From assembly GCF_002563895.1 (NCBI RefSeq), contig NZ_PDJB01000001.1, positions 4,757,501 to 4,821,500 on the forward strand: 64,000 nt of DNA. Direction: 5' to 3'. A program made the position numbers and the translations under genes. Below the pieces are notes generated by a model. That model worked only from the letters and a program-made list of their open reading frames with translations. It made no database searches and was not told the DNA's origin. Source of the DNA: Pseudomonas lurida. GTDB lineage: Bacteria > Pseudomonadota > Gammaproteobacteria > Pseudomonadales > Pseudomonadaceae. Shown here one piece after another: positions 44,017-54,898 of the stretch (positions within the stretch are counted from its first letter, which is position 1; each line of letters opens with the position of its first letter).

Positions 44017-44961
44017 TCAAGAGCTCAGGCCAGCGCTGCGCGCAGCAGCGAAGGCATCCGGCGTATTGAGGTTAGCGGTGGACACACCGTCGGCGCAGCG
44101 TTTGTTCAGGCCGGCCAGGACTTTGCCCGGACCGCACTCGACCAGCTCGGTGGCGCCATTGGCCGCCAGGGTCTGGACCGACTCAACCCAGCGTACCGGC
44201 TTGTACAGCTGTTCCAGCAGGTCGCGCTTGAGGGTGTCGAGGTCGGCAGCCACGGCGGCACTGACGTTTTGCACCAGCGGGATCTGCGGCGCCTGCCAGT
44301 TGACGGCGGCGATGGACTCGGCAAAACGCTCGGCAGCCGGGCGCATCAGCTCGCAGTGCGACGGCACGCTCACCGGCAACGGCAAGGCGCGCTTGGCGCC
44401 ACGGGCCTTGCAACCCTCGATGGCACGCTCAACGGCAGCCTTGGCACCGGCGATCACCACCTGGCCAGGGGAGTTGAAGTTCACTGCGCTGACGACTTCG
44501 CCCTGGGCCGCTTCGGCACAGGCTTCGATCACGACGGCATCGTCCAGGCCCAGGATCGCGGCCATGCCGCCCTGACCGGCCGGAACGGCCTCTTGCATCA
44601 GTTGGCCACGACGCTCGACCAGCTTGACCGCTTCACCGAGGGTCAGGCTACCCGCCGCCACCAGGGCGCTGTATTCGCCAAGGCTGTGACCGGCGACGAA
44701 CGCCGGGCGCGCGCCGCCTTCTGCCAGCCACAAGCGCCACAGGGCGATCGAAGCGGTCAGGATGGCCGGCTGGGTTTTATCGGTTTGGTTGAGTTGCTCT
44801 TCCGGCCCCTGCTGGGTCAGTGCCCACAGGTCATAACCCAGGGCGTCGGAAGCTTCCTTGAAGGTGTCCAGGATCAACGGGTATTGCGCGCCCAGCTCGG
44901 CCAACATGCCGAGGGACTGCGAACCCTGCCCTGGAAAGACGAATGCGAGGGATGTAGACAT
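44017..44961 (-). CDS. fabD: Malonyl-CoA-ACP transacylase
   Basis: 314 aa. Starts MSTSLAFVFPGQGSQ at 44961; ten in-frame codons upstream are unlikely. Catalytic S93 in GHSLGEYSAL; downstream VSVPSHCELM holds the His partner. Provides malonyl-ACP. Between plsX and fabG. Confidence 0.97.
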   Translation of the reverse strand: MSTSLAFVFPGQGSQSLGMLAELGAQYPLILDTFKEASDALGYDLWALTQQGPEEQLNQTDKTQPAILTASIALWRLWLAEGGARPAFVAGHSLGEYSALVAAGSLTLGEAVKLVERRGQLMQEAVPAGQGGMAAILGLDDAVVIEACAEAAQGEVVSAVNFNSPGQVVIAGAKAAVERAIEGCKARGAKRALPLPVSVPSHCELMRPAAERFAESIAAVNWQAPQIPLVQNVSAAVAADLDTLKRDLLEQLYKPVRWVESVQTLAANGATELVECGPGKVLAGLNKRCADGVSTANLNTPDAFAAARSAGLSS

Positions 44962-45087
44962 GTAACAAGCCCCTAATGATCTGGTCGTCAAAAACGCGCA
45001 CTCCTACGGTGGGAGCGCACGAAACTGACAGATTGGATGGTCAATTGAACTGGCCGGTCACATTTAAGCACTCCCGAGCCGATTCGC

Positions 45088-46098
45088 CTAAGGCAACAGG
45101 TCCTCAAGACGGCCGCGCAAGCGTTGCGGCAGGTTCTCCTGGATCTCGATCACGGCCCGCGCAATTGCGCTTTGGAAGCCCTCCACGCCTGCCGACCCAT
45201 GGCTTTTCACCACAATGCCCTGCAACCCCAGAAAGCTCGCGCCATTATGGCGCGCCGGGGCCAGGTCAGCCTGCAAGCGACGCATCAGCGGCAGCGCCAG
45301 GGCACCGACCAGGCGCGATGCCAGGTTCCGCTTGAACAACGCGTCGATACGCGTGGCGATCATGGTTGCCAGGCCTTCGCTGGATTTGAGCAGGATGTTG
45401 CCGACAAACCCGTCGCACACCACCACGTCCGCCTCGCCGCGATACACGCCGTCGCCCTCGACAAAGCCGATGTAGTTAAGGCCCCGCGCGCCTTGCAGCA
45501 ATGTGGCGGCGAGCTTGACCTGCTGGTTGCCCTTGATGTCTTCGGTGCCGATGTTCAACAAGGCCACACGTGGGCGAGCCACGCCAAGCGCTTCGGCGGC
45601 CACCGAGCCCATTACGGCGAACTGGAACAGATGCTCGGCGCTGCAATCGACGTTCGCGCCCAGGTCCAGCAACTGGCAATAGCCTTTTTGCGTCGGAATC
45701 GCCGCCACCATCGCAGGCCGGTCAATGCCGGGCAGCGTCTTGAGCACAAACCGCGACAACGCCATCAGTGCCCCGGTATTGCCGGCACTGACACACGCCT
45801 GCACCTTTCCATCACGCAGCAGCTCCAGGGCCACACGCATCGAAGAGTCGGGTTTGCCACGCAGGGCCGTCGCCGGCTTGTCATCCATGCTGATGGTTTC
45901 GCTGGCCGGCGTAATCGTCAGGCGCGCGCGATCCACCGCCGGATGGCTGGCAATCAGGTCTTCAAGTAAGGAGGGTTGACCGACGAGGGTCAGGTGCAGC
46001 GAGGGCGTTGCTGACAGGCTGGCAATGCAAGCCTGAACAATGCTGCGGGGACCGAAGTCCCCGCCCATTGCGTCTATCGCGATGACTAGAGCAGACAA
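45088..46098 (-). CDS. plsX: Phosphate acyltransferase
   Basis: 336 aa. Begins [17 protein letters not shown]; contains SVGNTGALM-type [14 protein letters not shown] and [17 protein letters not shown]. Makes acyl-phosphate from acyl-ACP for phospholipid synthesis. Four bases after rpmF, so co-transcribed with yceD-rpmF. Confidence 0.97.
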   Translation of the reverse strand: MSALVIAIDAMGGDFGPRSIVQACIASLSATPSLHLTLVGQPSLLEDLIASHPAVDRARLTITPASETISMDDKPATALRGKPDSSMRVALELLRDGKVQACVSAGNTGALMALSRFVLKTLPGIDRPAMVAAIPTQKGYCQLLDLGANVDCSAEHLFQFAVMGSVAAEALGVARPRVALLNIGTEDIKGNQQVKLAATLLQGARGLNYIGFVEGDGVYRGEADVVVCDGFVGNILLKSSEGLATMIATRIDALFKRNLASRLVGALALPLMRRLQADLAPARHNGASFLGLQGIVVKSHGSAGVEGFQSAIARAVIEIQENLPQRLRGRLEDLLP

Positions 46099-46102
46099 GT
46101 GA

Positions 46103-46285
46103 TTACTCGTCAGCGCCCTTGTCGATCACTTTACGGCCACGGTATACGCCTTCTGGCGATACGTGGTGACGCAGGTGAACTTCACCGGTGGTCTTTTCTA
46201 CGGACAGGGTGCTAGCCTCGAGAGCGTCGTGCGAACGGCGCATGTCACGGGCGGAGCGGGATTTTTTGTTCTGCTGAACAGCCAT
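46103..46285 (-). CDS. rpmF: Ribosomal protein L32
   Basis: 60 aa basic protein starting [20 protein letters not shown], followed by [18 protein letters not shown]. Lacks the zinc cysteines seen in some L32 (HLRHH at that place), as in other Pseudomonas. Between yceD and plsX. Confidence 0.97.
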
Positions 46286-46298
46286 AATTGATTAACTC

Positions 46299-46829
46299 CT
46301 AAACGTTTGGGTCACGCTTTAACTGCGCCAATACACTGAACGGGTTGGACCGCGTTACCTCGTCCTCGCTCGGTTCGGGCTCGTCATCGAGGCCCGCCGG
46401 CTGCTGGCATTCTTCCGGATGATGAGCAGGCACAATGGGCAAGGCGAGCAGAAGCTCCTCCTCGATCAGTGCATGCAGATCCAAAGGATCTTCGCCCAGT
46501 TCCAGCACGTCATAACCTTTCGGCAACGACTGGGTATTCGCACCCTCCTTCACCACAGCATAACTGCACTCGCTGTGAATCGGCAGGGTGACCAGCTCAA
46601 GACAACGCTGGCAAACCATTTTGACTTCGGTGTCGATAAAGCTGTGAATAACCACAGATTTACGTTCATCTCGTTCAAAAACGAATTTGGCCTGCACCGT
46701 ACCGACAGTGTCGGAAAGCGGGTCGCAGAGTCTCTCCAAATTGGCCAGCAGCAACTCACCTTGAAGGGAGGTGCCACGATCAGCCAATTTGCGCGGGTCA
46801 ACGTGAGGTGGAATCGGGTCATTCAACAT
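46299..46829 (-). CDS. yceD: YceD family protein (DUF177), 23S rRNA accumulation factor
   Basis: 176 aa from ATG 46829. Has VCQRCLELVTLPI with a conserved CxxC and GEDPLDLHALIEEELLLALP with the family HPEECQ end. YceD is needed for normal 23S rRNA levels and is coupled to rpmF in many bacteria; here it is 13 bases upstream. Divergent from maf. Confidence 0.92.
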   Translation of the reverse strand: MLNDPIPPHVDPRKLADRGTSLQGELLLANLERLCDPLSDTVGTVQAKFVFERDERKSVVIHSFIDTEVKMVCQRCLELVTLPIHSECSYAVVKEGANTQSLPKGYDVLELGEDPLDLHALIEEELLLALPIVPAHHPEECQQPAGLDDEPEPSEDEVTRSNPFSVLAQLKRDPNV

Positions 46830-46934
46830 AGGCGCAGCATTATAGGGATGCACCCAGCCATGTCAAAGGAAATTCGGCCCTGTGCGTCAGCCGGTCGCCC
46901 CGCTAGAATCCCTGGCTGCCTTGAGGAGACGCCC

Positions 46935-47513
46935 ATGCTGCCTTTATTACTTGCATCCAGCTCGGTTTATCGCCGGGAATTGCTGAGCCGCCTGCACCTG
47001 CCGTTCATCTGCAGCTCGCCGGACATCGACGAAAGCCACCACGCAAATGAATCTGCCGTCGAGCTGGTCAAGCGCCTGGCCGAACAGAAAGCCCGCGCCC
47101 TGGCCGCCAGTCACCCTGGGCATTTAATCATCGGTTCCGACCAGGTGGCCGCGCTCGACGGCCAAATCATCGGCAAGCCTCACACCTTCGAGAACGCCCG
47201 CGAGCAACTGCTGGCGGCCAGCGGCAAGCGCGTCAGCTTCCTCACCGGCCTGGCTCTGCTCAACAGCAAGACGGGGCACTGCCAGGTGGACTGCGTACCT
47301 TTCACCGTACATATGCGGATATTGGACGCCGGGCGCATCGAGCGCTACCTGCGGACCGAGCAGCCGTACGACTGCGCGGGCAGCTTCAAGGCCGAGGGTT
47401 TGGGCGTTAGCCTGTTCCAGAGCACCGAAGGGCCGGATGCGACCAGCCTGATTGGGCTACCGCTGATCCGCCTGGTGGACATGCTGCTGACTGAGGGCAT
47501 GCAGATCCCTTAA
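46935..47513 (+). CDS. Maf-family nucleotide pyrophosphatase (YceF type)
   Basis: 192 aa. Starts MLPLLLASSSVYRRELLSRL, the Maf motif SSSxxRRELL, then SPDIDE, GSDQVAALDG and KPHTFENA. Hydrolyses non-canonical nucleotides; the YceF subgroup prefers 7-methyl-GTP. ATG 46935 with GAGGAG nearby. Divergent from yceD. Confidence 0.93.
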   Translation: MLPLLLASSSVYRRELLSRLHLPFICSSPDIDESHHANESAVELVKRLAEQKARALAASHPGHLIIGSDQVAALDGQIIGKPHTFENAREQLLAASGKRVSFLTGLALLNSKTGHCQVDCVPFTVHMRILDAGRIERYLRTEQPYDCAGSFKAEGLGVSLFQSTEGPDATSLIGLPLIRLVDMLLTEGMQIP

Positions 47514-47531
47514 GCCCATCACACAACCAAA

Positions 47532-47620
47532 TGTGGGAGCGCGCTTGCTCGCGAAAACGATGTATCAGTCACTGATGTGCTGATTGAACCACCGCATTCG
47601 CGAGCAAGCCCGCCCCCACA
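47532..47620. repeat. REPIN
   Basis: TGTGGGAGCGCGCTTGCTCG and CGAGCAAGCCCGCCCCCACA with single-base changes in both arms, between convergent maf and sppA. Confidence 0.92.
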
Positions 47621-47646
47621 TTTTGAGCTATGCCAGCCTCAGGACT

Positions 47647-48636
47647 TCAGCGCAGGGACGGCCCCTGGAAGCCCATGTACAAAGCAAGCTTCTCAGCCAC
47701 ACTTGAACCAAGCCGCTTGGAGAACCGATCGAACGGCGACTCCTCGACGGTGAAATCCACCAATTCCTTCTCGCCAATCACATCCCGGGCCACCGAACTG
47801 GCACTGCCCAGTCCGTCGATCAAGCCCAGCGGCAATGCCTGCTCGCCCGACCACACCAGCCCGGAGAACAACTCTGGATGATCCTTGTCTTTCAGACGCT
47901 CGCCACGCCCCTGCTTCACGCTGGCGATGAACTGACGATGAGTGGTGTCGAGCACCCCCTGCCAGAACTGGGTTTCATCCGCCTTTTGCGGCTGGAAGGG
48001 ATCAAGGAACGCCTTGTGCTCGCCCGAGGTGTAGGTACGACGCTCCACCCCCAGCTTCTCCATGGTGCCGACAAAACCATAACCGGCTGCCGTCACGCCG
48101 ATGGAACCTACAAGGCTGGCCTTGTCGGCGTAGATCTGGTCTGCAGCACTGGCGATGTAATAGGCACCGGAAGCGCCCAGGTCAGAAATCACCGCGTACA
48201 GCTTGATATCCGGGTGCAGGCCGCGCAGACGACGAATCTCGTCATACACATAACCCGACTGCACTGGACTGCCGCCCGGGCTGTTGATGCGCAGGATCAC
48301 ACCCTTGACCTTGGGGTCCTCGAACGCGGCACGCAGGCTGCTGACGATATTGTCGGCGCTGGCGGACTCCTTGTCGGCAATCACCCCACGCACCTCGATC
48401 AGGGCGGTGTAGCTGGCGCCACGGGTCGCGCTTTTCTCCATGTCCACCAGCGGACTGAACAGTGCGAGCATGGCAATAAGCCAAACGAACGTCAGCAGCT
48501 TGAAGAAAATCCCCCAACGCCGCGCCCGGCGCTGCTCCTGGATACTGGCCAGGAGGGTTTTCTCCAGCAGCTTCCAGCTCTTGTCATCACGGCTACTGCC
48601 TTCAGCCTTTTCGGGCGCTTTCCACTCGTCACTCAT
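47647..48636 (-). CDS. sppA: Signal peptide peptidase SppA (short form)
   Basis: 329 aa. One N-terminal membrane helix (about 42-62), then the S49 peptidase domain with nucleophile S156 (LGASGAYYIA) and general base K208 (TSGEHKAF). Degrades leftover signal peptides in the inner membrane. Third in the rluC-HAD-sppA run. Confidence 0.93.
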   Translation of the reverse strand: MSDEWKAPEKAEGSSRDDKSWKLLEKTLLASIQEQRRARRWGIFFKLLTFVWLIAMLALFSPLVDMEKSATRGASYTALIEVRGVIADKESASADNIVSSLRAAFEDPKVKGVILRINSPGGSPVQSGYVYDEIRRLRGLHPDIKLYAVISDLGASGAYYIASAADQIYADKASLVGSIGVTAAGYGFVGTMEKLGVERRTYTSGEHKAFLDPFQPQKADETQFWQGVLDTTHRQFIASVKQGRGERLKDKDHPELFSGLVWSGEQALPLGLIDGLGSASSVARDVIGEKELVDFTVEESPFDRFSKRLGSSVAEKLALYMGFQGPSLR

Positions 48637-48657
48637 GCCATCAACCCCAGCAAAGAC

Positions 48658-49320
48658 TTATTGGGCCCGACTGAGCCAGGCCTGCAATTCAGAAAAATGA
48701 TCAATCGTCAGCCTGGGCTCATATTGCTGCAAGGCCTCGGCCGCCTGGGCGCCATAACTGACCGCCACACTGTCCATGCCAGCATTGCGCGCCATCATCA
48801 GGTCGAAAGAGGCATCCCCCACCATCAAGGCCTGGCGTGGCGATACACCGCAATGGGCCAGGATCTGCTCCAGCATCAGAGGATGAGGTTTGCTGGCAGT
48901 TTCATCGGCGGCGCGGGTGATATCGAAATAATCTTCCCAACCGTGTGCCTTGAGCACCCGATCCAGCCCGCGACGAGCCTTGCCGGTGGCGACCGCCAAG
49001 TGGTAGCCCTGGGCACGGAACGCGTCCAGGGACTGCACGACACCGTCGAACAGCGGCGAAGGCGTGGCCTCCAGGGCGATGTAGTGATCGGCGTAGTGGT
49101 CCCGGAATGCAACCAGTTCAGCATCGCTGATCTCGGGGTACAAGGTGCGAATGGCCTCGGGCAAGCCGAGGCCAATGATGCCCTTGACCGCGTGATCGGT
49201 GCACAGCGCAAATCCCGAACGGGTCGACGCGGCGTGCATGGACTCGACAATGCGGCCAATGGAATTGGCCAGGGTGCCGTCCCAATCGAATATCAGCAGT
49301 TTGTAATCAAGGTGCGACAC
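48658..49320 (-). CDS. HAD-IA family phosphatase
   Basis: 220 aa. DWDGTLANS with nucleophile D12 and D14; [28 protein letters not shown]. Resembles phosphoglycolate phosphatase and related HADs, which remove phosphate from small metabolites. Overlaps the rluC stop by 14 bases. Exact substrate unknown. Confidence 0.9.
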   Translation of the reverse strand: MSHLDYKLLIFDWDGTLANSIGRIVESMHAASTRSGFALCTDHAVKGIIGLGLPEAIRTLYPEISDAELVAFRDHYADHYIALEATPSPLFDGVVQSLDAFRAQGYHLAVATGKARRGLDRVLKAHGWEDYFDITRAADETASKPHPLMLEQILAHCGVSPRQALMVGDASFDLMMARNAGMDSVAVSYGAQAAEALQQYEPRLTIDHFSELQAWLSRAQ

Positions 49321-50266
49321 TCAAACGCTCCACGGTCTTGGCCCACATCTCATCGACCGGCGCCTGCAGCTTCAATTCGCCACCATCGGGCAGCGGCACG
49401 GTGAGCATGTAGGCGTGCAGAAACAGCCGCTTGCCGCCCAGGTCGCGGATTTCCTTAGAGAAATCCTCGTCGCCGTATTTGGTATCGCCGGCGATGCAGT
49501 GGCCCGCGTGCAGGGTGTGCACACGAATCTGGTGGGTACGGCCAGTCACAGGTTTGGCCTCGACCATGGTGGCAAAGTCACCGAAGCGGCGCAGCACCTT
49601 GAACAGGGTCAGGGCTTCCTTGCCCTCCTCGTCCACCTCCACCATGCGCTCCCCAGAACGCAGGTTGCTCTTCTGCAACGGCGCCCGGACACTCTTGATC
49701 GAGCTGGCCCAGTTGCCGCGCACCAGCGCCATGTAGCGCTTGTCCACGCCATCGCCACGCAGGGCAGTGTGCAGATGGCGCAACATGCTGCGTTTCTTGG
49801 CGATCATCAGCAGGCCGGACGTGTCGCGGTCCAGGCGATGGACCAGCTCCAGCTCCTTGGCGTCCGGACGCAACTGACGAAAGGCTTCGATCACGCCGAA
49901 ATTCAGGCCGCTGCCGCCGTGAACCGCAATGCCACAAGGCTTGTTGATCACGATCAGCTTGTTGTCTTCGAAGACAATCGAGGCTTCCAGGCGCTGCAGC
50001 AACCCCTGCGCCAAAGGCACGGGCTCATCACGCTCCGGCACGCGAACCGGCGGCACACGAACGATATCGCCCGCCTGCAACTTGTACTCGGGCTTGATCC
50101 GACCCTTGTTCACCCGCACTTCACCTTTACGCAAGATGCGGTAAATCAAGGTCTTGGGCACGCCTTTGAGCCTGGCCAGGAGAAAATTGTCGATGCGTTG
50201 GCCGGCATATTCCGGCGAGACCTCGAGCAGCTGGACGCTGGGGGTCTGGGGGGCGGTAGTCGTCAT
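49307..50266 (-). CDS. rluC: 23S rRNA pseudouridine synthase RluC
   Basis: 319 aa. N-terminal S4 RNA-binding domain ([20 protein letters not shown]) then the RluA-type catalytic domain with D146 in HRLDRDTSG and GRTHQIRVH. Converts uridines 955, 2504 and 2580 of 23S rRNA in E. coli numbering. Divergent from rne, as in other Pseudomonas. Confidence 0.95.
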   Translation of the reverse strand: MTTTAPQTPSVQLLEVSPEYAGQRIDNFLLARLKGVPKTLIYRILRKGEVRVNKGRIKPEYKLQAGDIVRVPPVRVPERDEPVPLAQGLLQRLEASIVFEDNKLIVINKPCGIAVHGGSGLNFGVIEAFRQLRPDAKELELVHRLDRDTSGLLMIAKKRSMLRHLHTALRGDGVDKRYMALVRGNWASSIKSVRAPLQKSNLRSGERMVEVDEEGKEALTLFKVLRRFGDFATMVEAKPVTGRTHQIRVHTLHAGHCIAGDTKYGDEDFSKEIRDLGGKRLFLHAYMLTVPLPDGGELKLQAPVDEMWAKTVERLSVAP

Positions 50267-50295
50267 GGCGGCGATGATAACAATTTTTTATGGAA

Positions 50296-50324
50296 TTGAA
50301 GCACTTAATCATTGCTGCTATAGT
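50296..50324 (+). promoter_or_regulatory. Sigma-70 promoter of rne
   Basis: TTGAAG (50296-50301), 17 bases, TATAGT (50319-50324). Predicts a start near 50331 and a leader of about 695 nt. Confidence 0.7.
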
Positions 50325-50330
50325 CGCGAA

Positions 50331-51025
50331 CGCCGCCAAAAGCGGCCTGGACAGAGGACATGCGGCAAACTGCCGGCCCTGACCATCGCAATTCATCAGG
50401 ACGCGAGGCCGTCCTACGGGGCTTTTGCCACCCTGGAAGGCTCGAGATTGTAACAAGCGCAGGTGACATGAGGCCTGAAGCGAGTGCAGAAAGCAGAGTG
50501 AATACTCGCGTTTTGCGCCGATATTTACGGCCAGTTCACAAAGTGCAGTCAGTCTGGAGCCAGACCACGGCGAATGCTTCGGAAACAACGCCTGTTAAGA
50601 GCTGAGTGAGAGCGCAATCGCCCACACCTAGTCTTGTTTAGCCATGAGCGTGTACTCCCCATTGGAGCACACGGTAAATGCCAACCCGCTGCGGATTCTG
50701 CGCGCGGCAGCACCCGAATTATCAGGGATACGTGTAGGGTGGAGATGCACAACCGTCGGACCGTGTAGCACTAGGCTTATATTTAGACGCTTCATCTCGT
50801 CCACAGTCGCCGGTTGATTCCTCCTCCTGACCTTAGCTTTTGTTGAAGTGGTGCCTTTGTCACCACCGCTAACAAGCAGGACGCGTCCGTCGCGATACCG
50901 GCCCACATTGGCGGGTTTTGCTGGACACTGGAGTGGCCAACCACTCTTGACGCACCTGACACCGACCGTGAGAAGTCGTGTGTGCCGAACGCCGTTTCCG
51001 GCAGCCCGGAAACCGACGGTACAAC
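50331..51025 (+). promoter_or_regulatory. Long structured rne leader (rne-II type)
   Basis: No ORF of note in about 695 nt before rne, but several hairpins: GGACG/CGTCC near 50400, GTCTGG/CCAGAC (50552-50565), GTGTACTCC/GGAGCACAC (50650-50672) and GTGGTG/CACCAC (50849-50867). A conserved rne-II leader motif is known in Pseudomonadaceae, and RNase E commonly regulates its own mRNA through its leader. The exact motif limits within this stretch were not mapped. Confidence 0.65.
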
Positions 51026-54000
51026 ATGAAAAGAATGCTGATTAACGCAACTCAACCCGAAGAGTTGCGTGTTGCACTGGTAGATGGCCAACGCCTCTAC
51101 GACCTGGACATTGAATCCGGTGCACGCGAGCAAAAGAAGGCCAACATCTATAAAGGCCGTATTACTCGCATCGAACCAAGCCTTGAGGCTGCCTTTGTCG
51201 ATTTCGGCTCCGAGCGCCACGGCTTCCTGCCCCTCAAAGAAATCTCCCGCGAATACTTCAAGAAAGCCCCCGAAGGCCGCGTGAACATCAAGGACGTCCT
51301 GAGCGAAGGCCAGGAAGTCATCGTCCAGGTCGAAAAAGAAGAACGTGGCAACAAGGGCGCCGCCCTGACCACCTTCATCAGCCTGGCAGGCCGTTACCTG
51401 GTCCTGATGCCGAACAACCCACGTGCCGGCGGCATTTCCCGTCGCATCGAAGGCGAAGAGCGCAATGAACTGCGTGAAGCGCTGAACGGCCTGATCGCAC
51501 CGGCCGACATGGGCCTGATCGTTCGCACTGCAGGCCTGGGCCGCAGCAGCGAAGAAATGCAGTGGGACCTCGACTACCTGCTGCAACTGTGGACCGCCAT
51601 CAAAGAAGCGTCCCTGGATCGTTCCGCGCCGTTCCTGATCTACCAGGAAAGCAACGTGATCATCCGCGCCATCCGCGATTACCTGCGCCAGGACATCGGC
51701 GAAGTACTGATCGACAGCGTTGAAGCCCAGGACGAAGCCCTGACCTTCATCCGCCAGGTGATGCCGCAGTACGCCAGCAAGATCAAGCTGTACGAAGACA
51801 GCGTTCCGCTGTTCAACCGTTTCCAGATCGAAAGCCAGATCGAGACCGCTTTCCAGCGCGTGGTCGAACTGCCTTCCGGTGGCTCCATCGTGATCGACCC
51901 GACCGAAGCCCTGGTGTCCATCGACATCAACTCGGCGCGTGCGACCAAAGGCAGCGACATCGAAGAAACCGCCCTGCAGACCAACCTGGAAGCGGCTGAA
52001 GAAATCGCCCGCCAACTGCGCCTGCGTGACATCGGCGGCCTGATCGTGATCGACTTCATCGACATGACCCCTGCCAAGAACCAGCGCGCCGTGGAAGAGA
52101 AAGTCCGCGAATGCCTGGAAGCGGATCGTGCCCGCGTGCAAGTCGGCCGCATCTCGCGCTTCGGCCTGCTGGAAATGTCCCGTCAGCGCCTGCGTCCATC
52201 CCTGGGCGAGAGCAGCGGCATCGTCTGCCCGCGTTGCAACGGCACCGGCATCATCCGTGACGTTGAATCGCTGTCCCTGGCGATCCTGCGCCTGATCGAA
52301 GAAGAAGCCCTGAAAGACCGTACCGCCGAAGTCCGCGCGCAAGTGCCGATCCCGGTTGCCGCGTTCCTGCTCAACGAAAAGCGCAATTCGATTACCAAGA
52401 TCGAACTGCGCACCCGTGCCCGCATCGTCATCCTGCCGAACGATCACCTCGAGACGCCGCACTTCGAAGTGCAGCGCCTGCGTGATGACAGCCCGGAAGC
52501 CCACAGCGGCCAGTCCAGCTACGAAATCGCCGCTGCCGCTGCCGAAGTGGAAGAAGTCCAGCCAGCCGCCGCGACCCGCACCCTGGTTCGCCAGGAAGCT
52601 GCCGTCAAGACCGCGCCAGCCCGCGCCAACGCGCCGGTTCCGACCGAAGCCGCGGCTCCGGTTGCCGCGCCAGCTGCCCTGCCTGAGCCAAGCCTGTTCA
52701 AAGGCCTGGTGAAGTCGCTGGTGAGCCTGTTCGCCACCAAGGAAGAGCCAGCCGCGCCGGTAGTGGTTGAAAAACCTGCCTCCGAGCGCCCAGCGCGCAA
52801 CGAGGAGCGTCGCAACGGTCGCCAGCAGAGCCGCAACCGCAACGGCCGTCGTGACGAAGAGCGCAAGCCGCGCGAGGAACGTGCACCGCGTGAAGAACGC
52901 GCCCCACGTGAAGAACGCGCACCTCGCGAAGCCCGTGAAGAAACCCCGACCGTAGAACGTGCACCGCGTGAAGAACGCGCACCGCGTACTCCACGTGCTC
53001 CGCGCGAAGACCGCAAGCCACGTGGCGAGCGTGAAGAACGCGTGCGTGAACTGCGCGAGCCACTGGACGCCGCGCCAGCCGTTGCCGGCGCTGCCGTTGC
53101 TGCTGAAGAGCGCCCGGCTCGCCAGCCGCGTGAAGAGCGTGCACCACGTGAAGAACGTCAACCTCGCGCACCGCGTGAAGAGCGTCAACCACGTGCCGAA
53201 CAGGCTGCTGCCGCCAGCGAAGAAGAAGTACTGACCGGCGAAGAGCAACTGCAGGAAGACGGCCAGGAAGGCGCCGAAGGCGATCGTCCACGCCGCCGCT
53301 CCCGTGGCCAGCGTCGTCGCAGCAACCGTCGTGAGCGTCAGCGTGATGCCAACGGCAACGTGATCGAAGGCTCGGAAGAGACCGGCGAAAACGCAGAAGC
53401 CGCCACCAGCGAACCAACTGGCGCCGAACTGGCTGCTGGCCTGGCCGTTACCGCTGCCGTTGCCAGCTCGGTCATCAGCGCCCCGGCTGAAGCCCAGGCT
53501 CACGAGCAGGCTGAACGCGCGACTGCCGCTGTCGAAGAAACCGCCGCAGTGCAAACACCTGTTGCCGAGACGCCAGTCGTTGAAGCACCGGTGGTTGAAG
53601 CGCCGGTTGCTGAAACTTCCGTCGTCGAAGCACCGGTTGTAGAAGCCACCACCCCAATCGAAGCGCCGGTCGTTCCGGAAGTGGAAGTTGTGCAGGCTCC
53701 TGAAGCCCAGCCAGAAGTTGAAGTGGCCGCGGCTGAACCCGCACCGGTAGTTGAGCCCCAGCCAGTGGTTGAAGCCGTTGTTGAAGCACCGGCTGTCGAA
53801 GCAGCGCCAGAAGTACGTGAAGCTCGCGAAGTTCGTGAAGAACAGACCGCCTTCCAATGGACTGCCGAACCTGCCGCTCCGGTTGAAACACCAGAACCTG
53901 CCCCAGTGGTAGAAGAAGCGCCAGCACCGGTTGCCGAAGTCGTGGTGGCTGAGCCAGCCCCAGTGGTCGAGCCAACTCCGGTCGTTGAGGCTGCGCCAGT

Positions 54001-54190
54001 GGTTGAAGCGCCGGTGGTAGCCGAAGTTGCTGCGCCAGTGATTGAAGCTGCGCCGGTCAGCGCCCTGACCGAAAACGGCCGTGCGCCGAACGACCCACGT
54101 GAAGTGCGTCGTCGTCGCAAGGAAGCTGAAGCTGCCGCAGCAGCTGCAGCGGCACAGGAAGCAGAACACGAGAGCAAACCTCTGGCCTGA
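51026..54190 (+). CDS. rne: Ribonuclease E
   Basis: 1054 aa. N-terminal catalytic half: S1 domain (about 35-120, [17 protein letters not shown]), 5'-sensor and DNase I-like parts ([26 protein letters not shown]), and the zinc-link C401/C404 in CPRCNGTG. The C-terminal half is disordered: Arg-rich repeats of [12 protein letters not shown] around codons 610-730, then Val-Glu-Ala-Pro repeats to about 1000, and a [19 protein letters not shown] tail. ATG at 51026 chosen from the family start [17 protein letters not shown]. Central mRNA decay and rRNA/tRNA processing enzyme, probably scaffold for a degradosome. Confidence 0.97.
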   Translation: MKRMLINATQPEELRVALVDGQRLYDLDIESGAREQKKANIYKGRITRIEPSLEAAFVDFGSERHGFLPLKEISREYFKKAPEGRVNIKDVLSEGQEVIVQVEKEERGNKGAALTTFISLAGRYLVLMPNNPRAGGISRRIEGEERNELREALNGLIAPADMGLIVRTAGLGRSSEEMQWDLDYLLQLWTAIKEASLDRSAPFLIYQESNVIIRAIRDYLRQDIGEVLIDSVEAQDEALTFIRQVMPQYASKIKLYEDSVPLFNRFQIESQIETAFQRVVELPSGGSIVIDPTEALVSIDINSARATKGSDIEETALQTNLEAAEEIARQLRLRDIGGLIVIDFIDMTPAKNQRAVEEKVRECLEADRARVQVGRISRFGLLEMSRQRLRPSLGESSGIVCPRCNGTGIIRDVESLSLAILRLIEEEALKDRTAEVRAQVPIPVAAFLLNEKRNSITKIELRTRARIVILPNDHLETPHFEVQRLRDDSPEAHSGQSSYEIAAAAAEVEEVQPAAATRTLVRQEAAVKTAPARANAPVPTEAAAPVAAPAALPEPSLFKGLVKSLVSLFATKEEPAAPVVVEKPASERPARNEERRNGRQQSRNRNGRRDEERKPREERAPREERAPREERAPREAREETPTVERAPREERAPRTPRAPREDRKPRGEREERVRELREPLDAAPAVAGAAVAAEERPARQPREERAPREERQPRAPREERQPRAEQAAAASEEEVLTGEEQLQEDGQEGAEGDRPRRRSRGQRRRSNRRERQRDANGNVIEGSEETGENAEAATSEPTGAELAAGLAVTAAVASSVISAPAEAQAHEQAERATAAVEETAAVQTPVAETPVVEAPVVEAPVAETSVVEAPVVEATTPIEAPVVPEVEVVQAPEAQPEVEVAAAEPAPVVEPQPVVEAVVEAPAVEAAPEVREAREVREEQTAFQWTAEPAAPVETPEPAPVVEEAPAPVAEVVVAEPAPVVEPTPVVEAAPVVEAPVVAEVAAPVIEAAPVSALTENGRAPNDPREVRRRRKEAEAAAAAAAAQEAEHESKPLA

Positions 54191-54208
54191 TTCCCACAGT
54201 GACTAAAA

Positions 54209-54242
54209 AGCCCCGCCTGAGTGATCAGGCGGGGCTTTTTTA
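54209..54242. terminator. Strong terminator between convergent rne and mocA-like gene
   Basis: AGCCCCGCCTGA (54209-54220), loop GTGA, TCAGGCGGGGCT (54225-54236), T run after and A run before: works in both directions. Confidence 0.93.
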
Positions 54243-54301
54243 TGGGTGACTGGTTTGCGGCTTGGGATACCCGTCAACGGTAGGCGCTGGCTTGGCGGCG
54301 C

Positions 54302-54898
54302 CTACCGTTGGAGTGGGGTGAACATCAAAGAACCTGGCAGGTCGACATCCCAGAGCACGCCGGGATCATCAACAGAGACTTCACACACCGTCGCCTGGGC
54401 AAACAGCGGCTTGGCCCCGCGATCACCGGTCAACGCCATCAGGCCCGGCGCGAACGCCTGGTCAAACGCCACAGGATGCCCATACTGCCCATCCTGCATT
54501 GGCACGCTGATGCCACCCTCCTCCAGCGCATCGATGACCTGCTCAATGCTCGACGACCGGATAAACGGCATATCCCCCAGCACTACCAGCCAGCCCTTCG
54601 CCGAGCCACTGGCCGCAACCGCAGCGGCAATACTGTCGCCCATGCCAGCCGAGCGCAGCAGCAATACCTTGCAACCGTAGGTTTCTGCCAGGCGAATCAC
54701 TTCAAGGCGGTCCGGCGACGTCACCACCCAACGCTCCACCACATCATCCGGCAGATTCACCAGCACCTGCTCGATCACCGGCCGCGTCACACGATCCAGC
54801 CCGACGCAATCGGCCAGCAATTTATCCTGATCAGCCCCCGCCACGGCGCGAAAGCGACTGCCCTGCCCCGCCGCGAGCACAATCGCCGTGACGGTCAC
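54302..54898 (-). CDS. MocA-like nucleotidyltransferase (molybdenum cofactor cytidylyltransferase)
   Basis: 198 aa. Nucleotide-binding LAAGQGSRFRAVAGADQDKLL at the start, VLGDMPFI, then GHPVAF. Family members attach CMP or GMP to molybdopterin for particular Mo enzymes. Its ATG overlaps the stop of the XdhC-like gene, as expected for a Mo-enzyme maturation pair. The target enzyme is not in this window. Confidence 0.88.
   Translation of the reverse strand: MTVTAIVLAAGQGSRFRAVAGADQDKLLADCVGLDRVTRPVIEQVLVNLPDDVVERWVVTSPDRLEVIRLAETYGCKVLLLRSAGMGDSIAAAVAASGSAKGWLVVLGDMPFIRSSSIEQVIDALEEGGISVPMQDGQYGHPVAFDQAFAPGLMALTGDRGAKPLFAQATVCEVSVDDPGVLWDVDLPGSLMFTPLQR

Noticed and set aside
43339..44976. 545-codon plus-strand frame opposite fabG and fabD
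   Set aside because: Spans two real genes on the other strand and their gap; typical high-GC shadow.
50792..54169. 1125-codon open frame on the minus strand opposite rne
   Set aside because: It mirrors rne, with Gly/Phe/Arg-rich low-complexity sequence produced by the GAA/GCN repeats on the other strand; no start context and no protein family.
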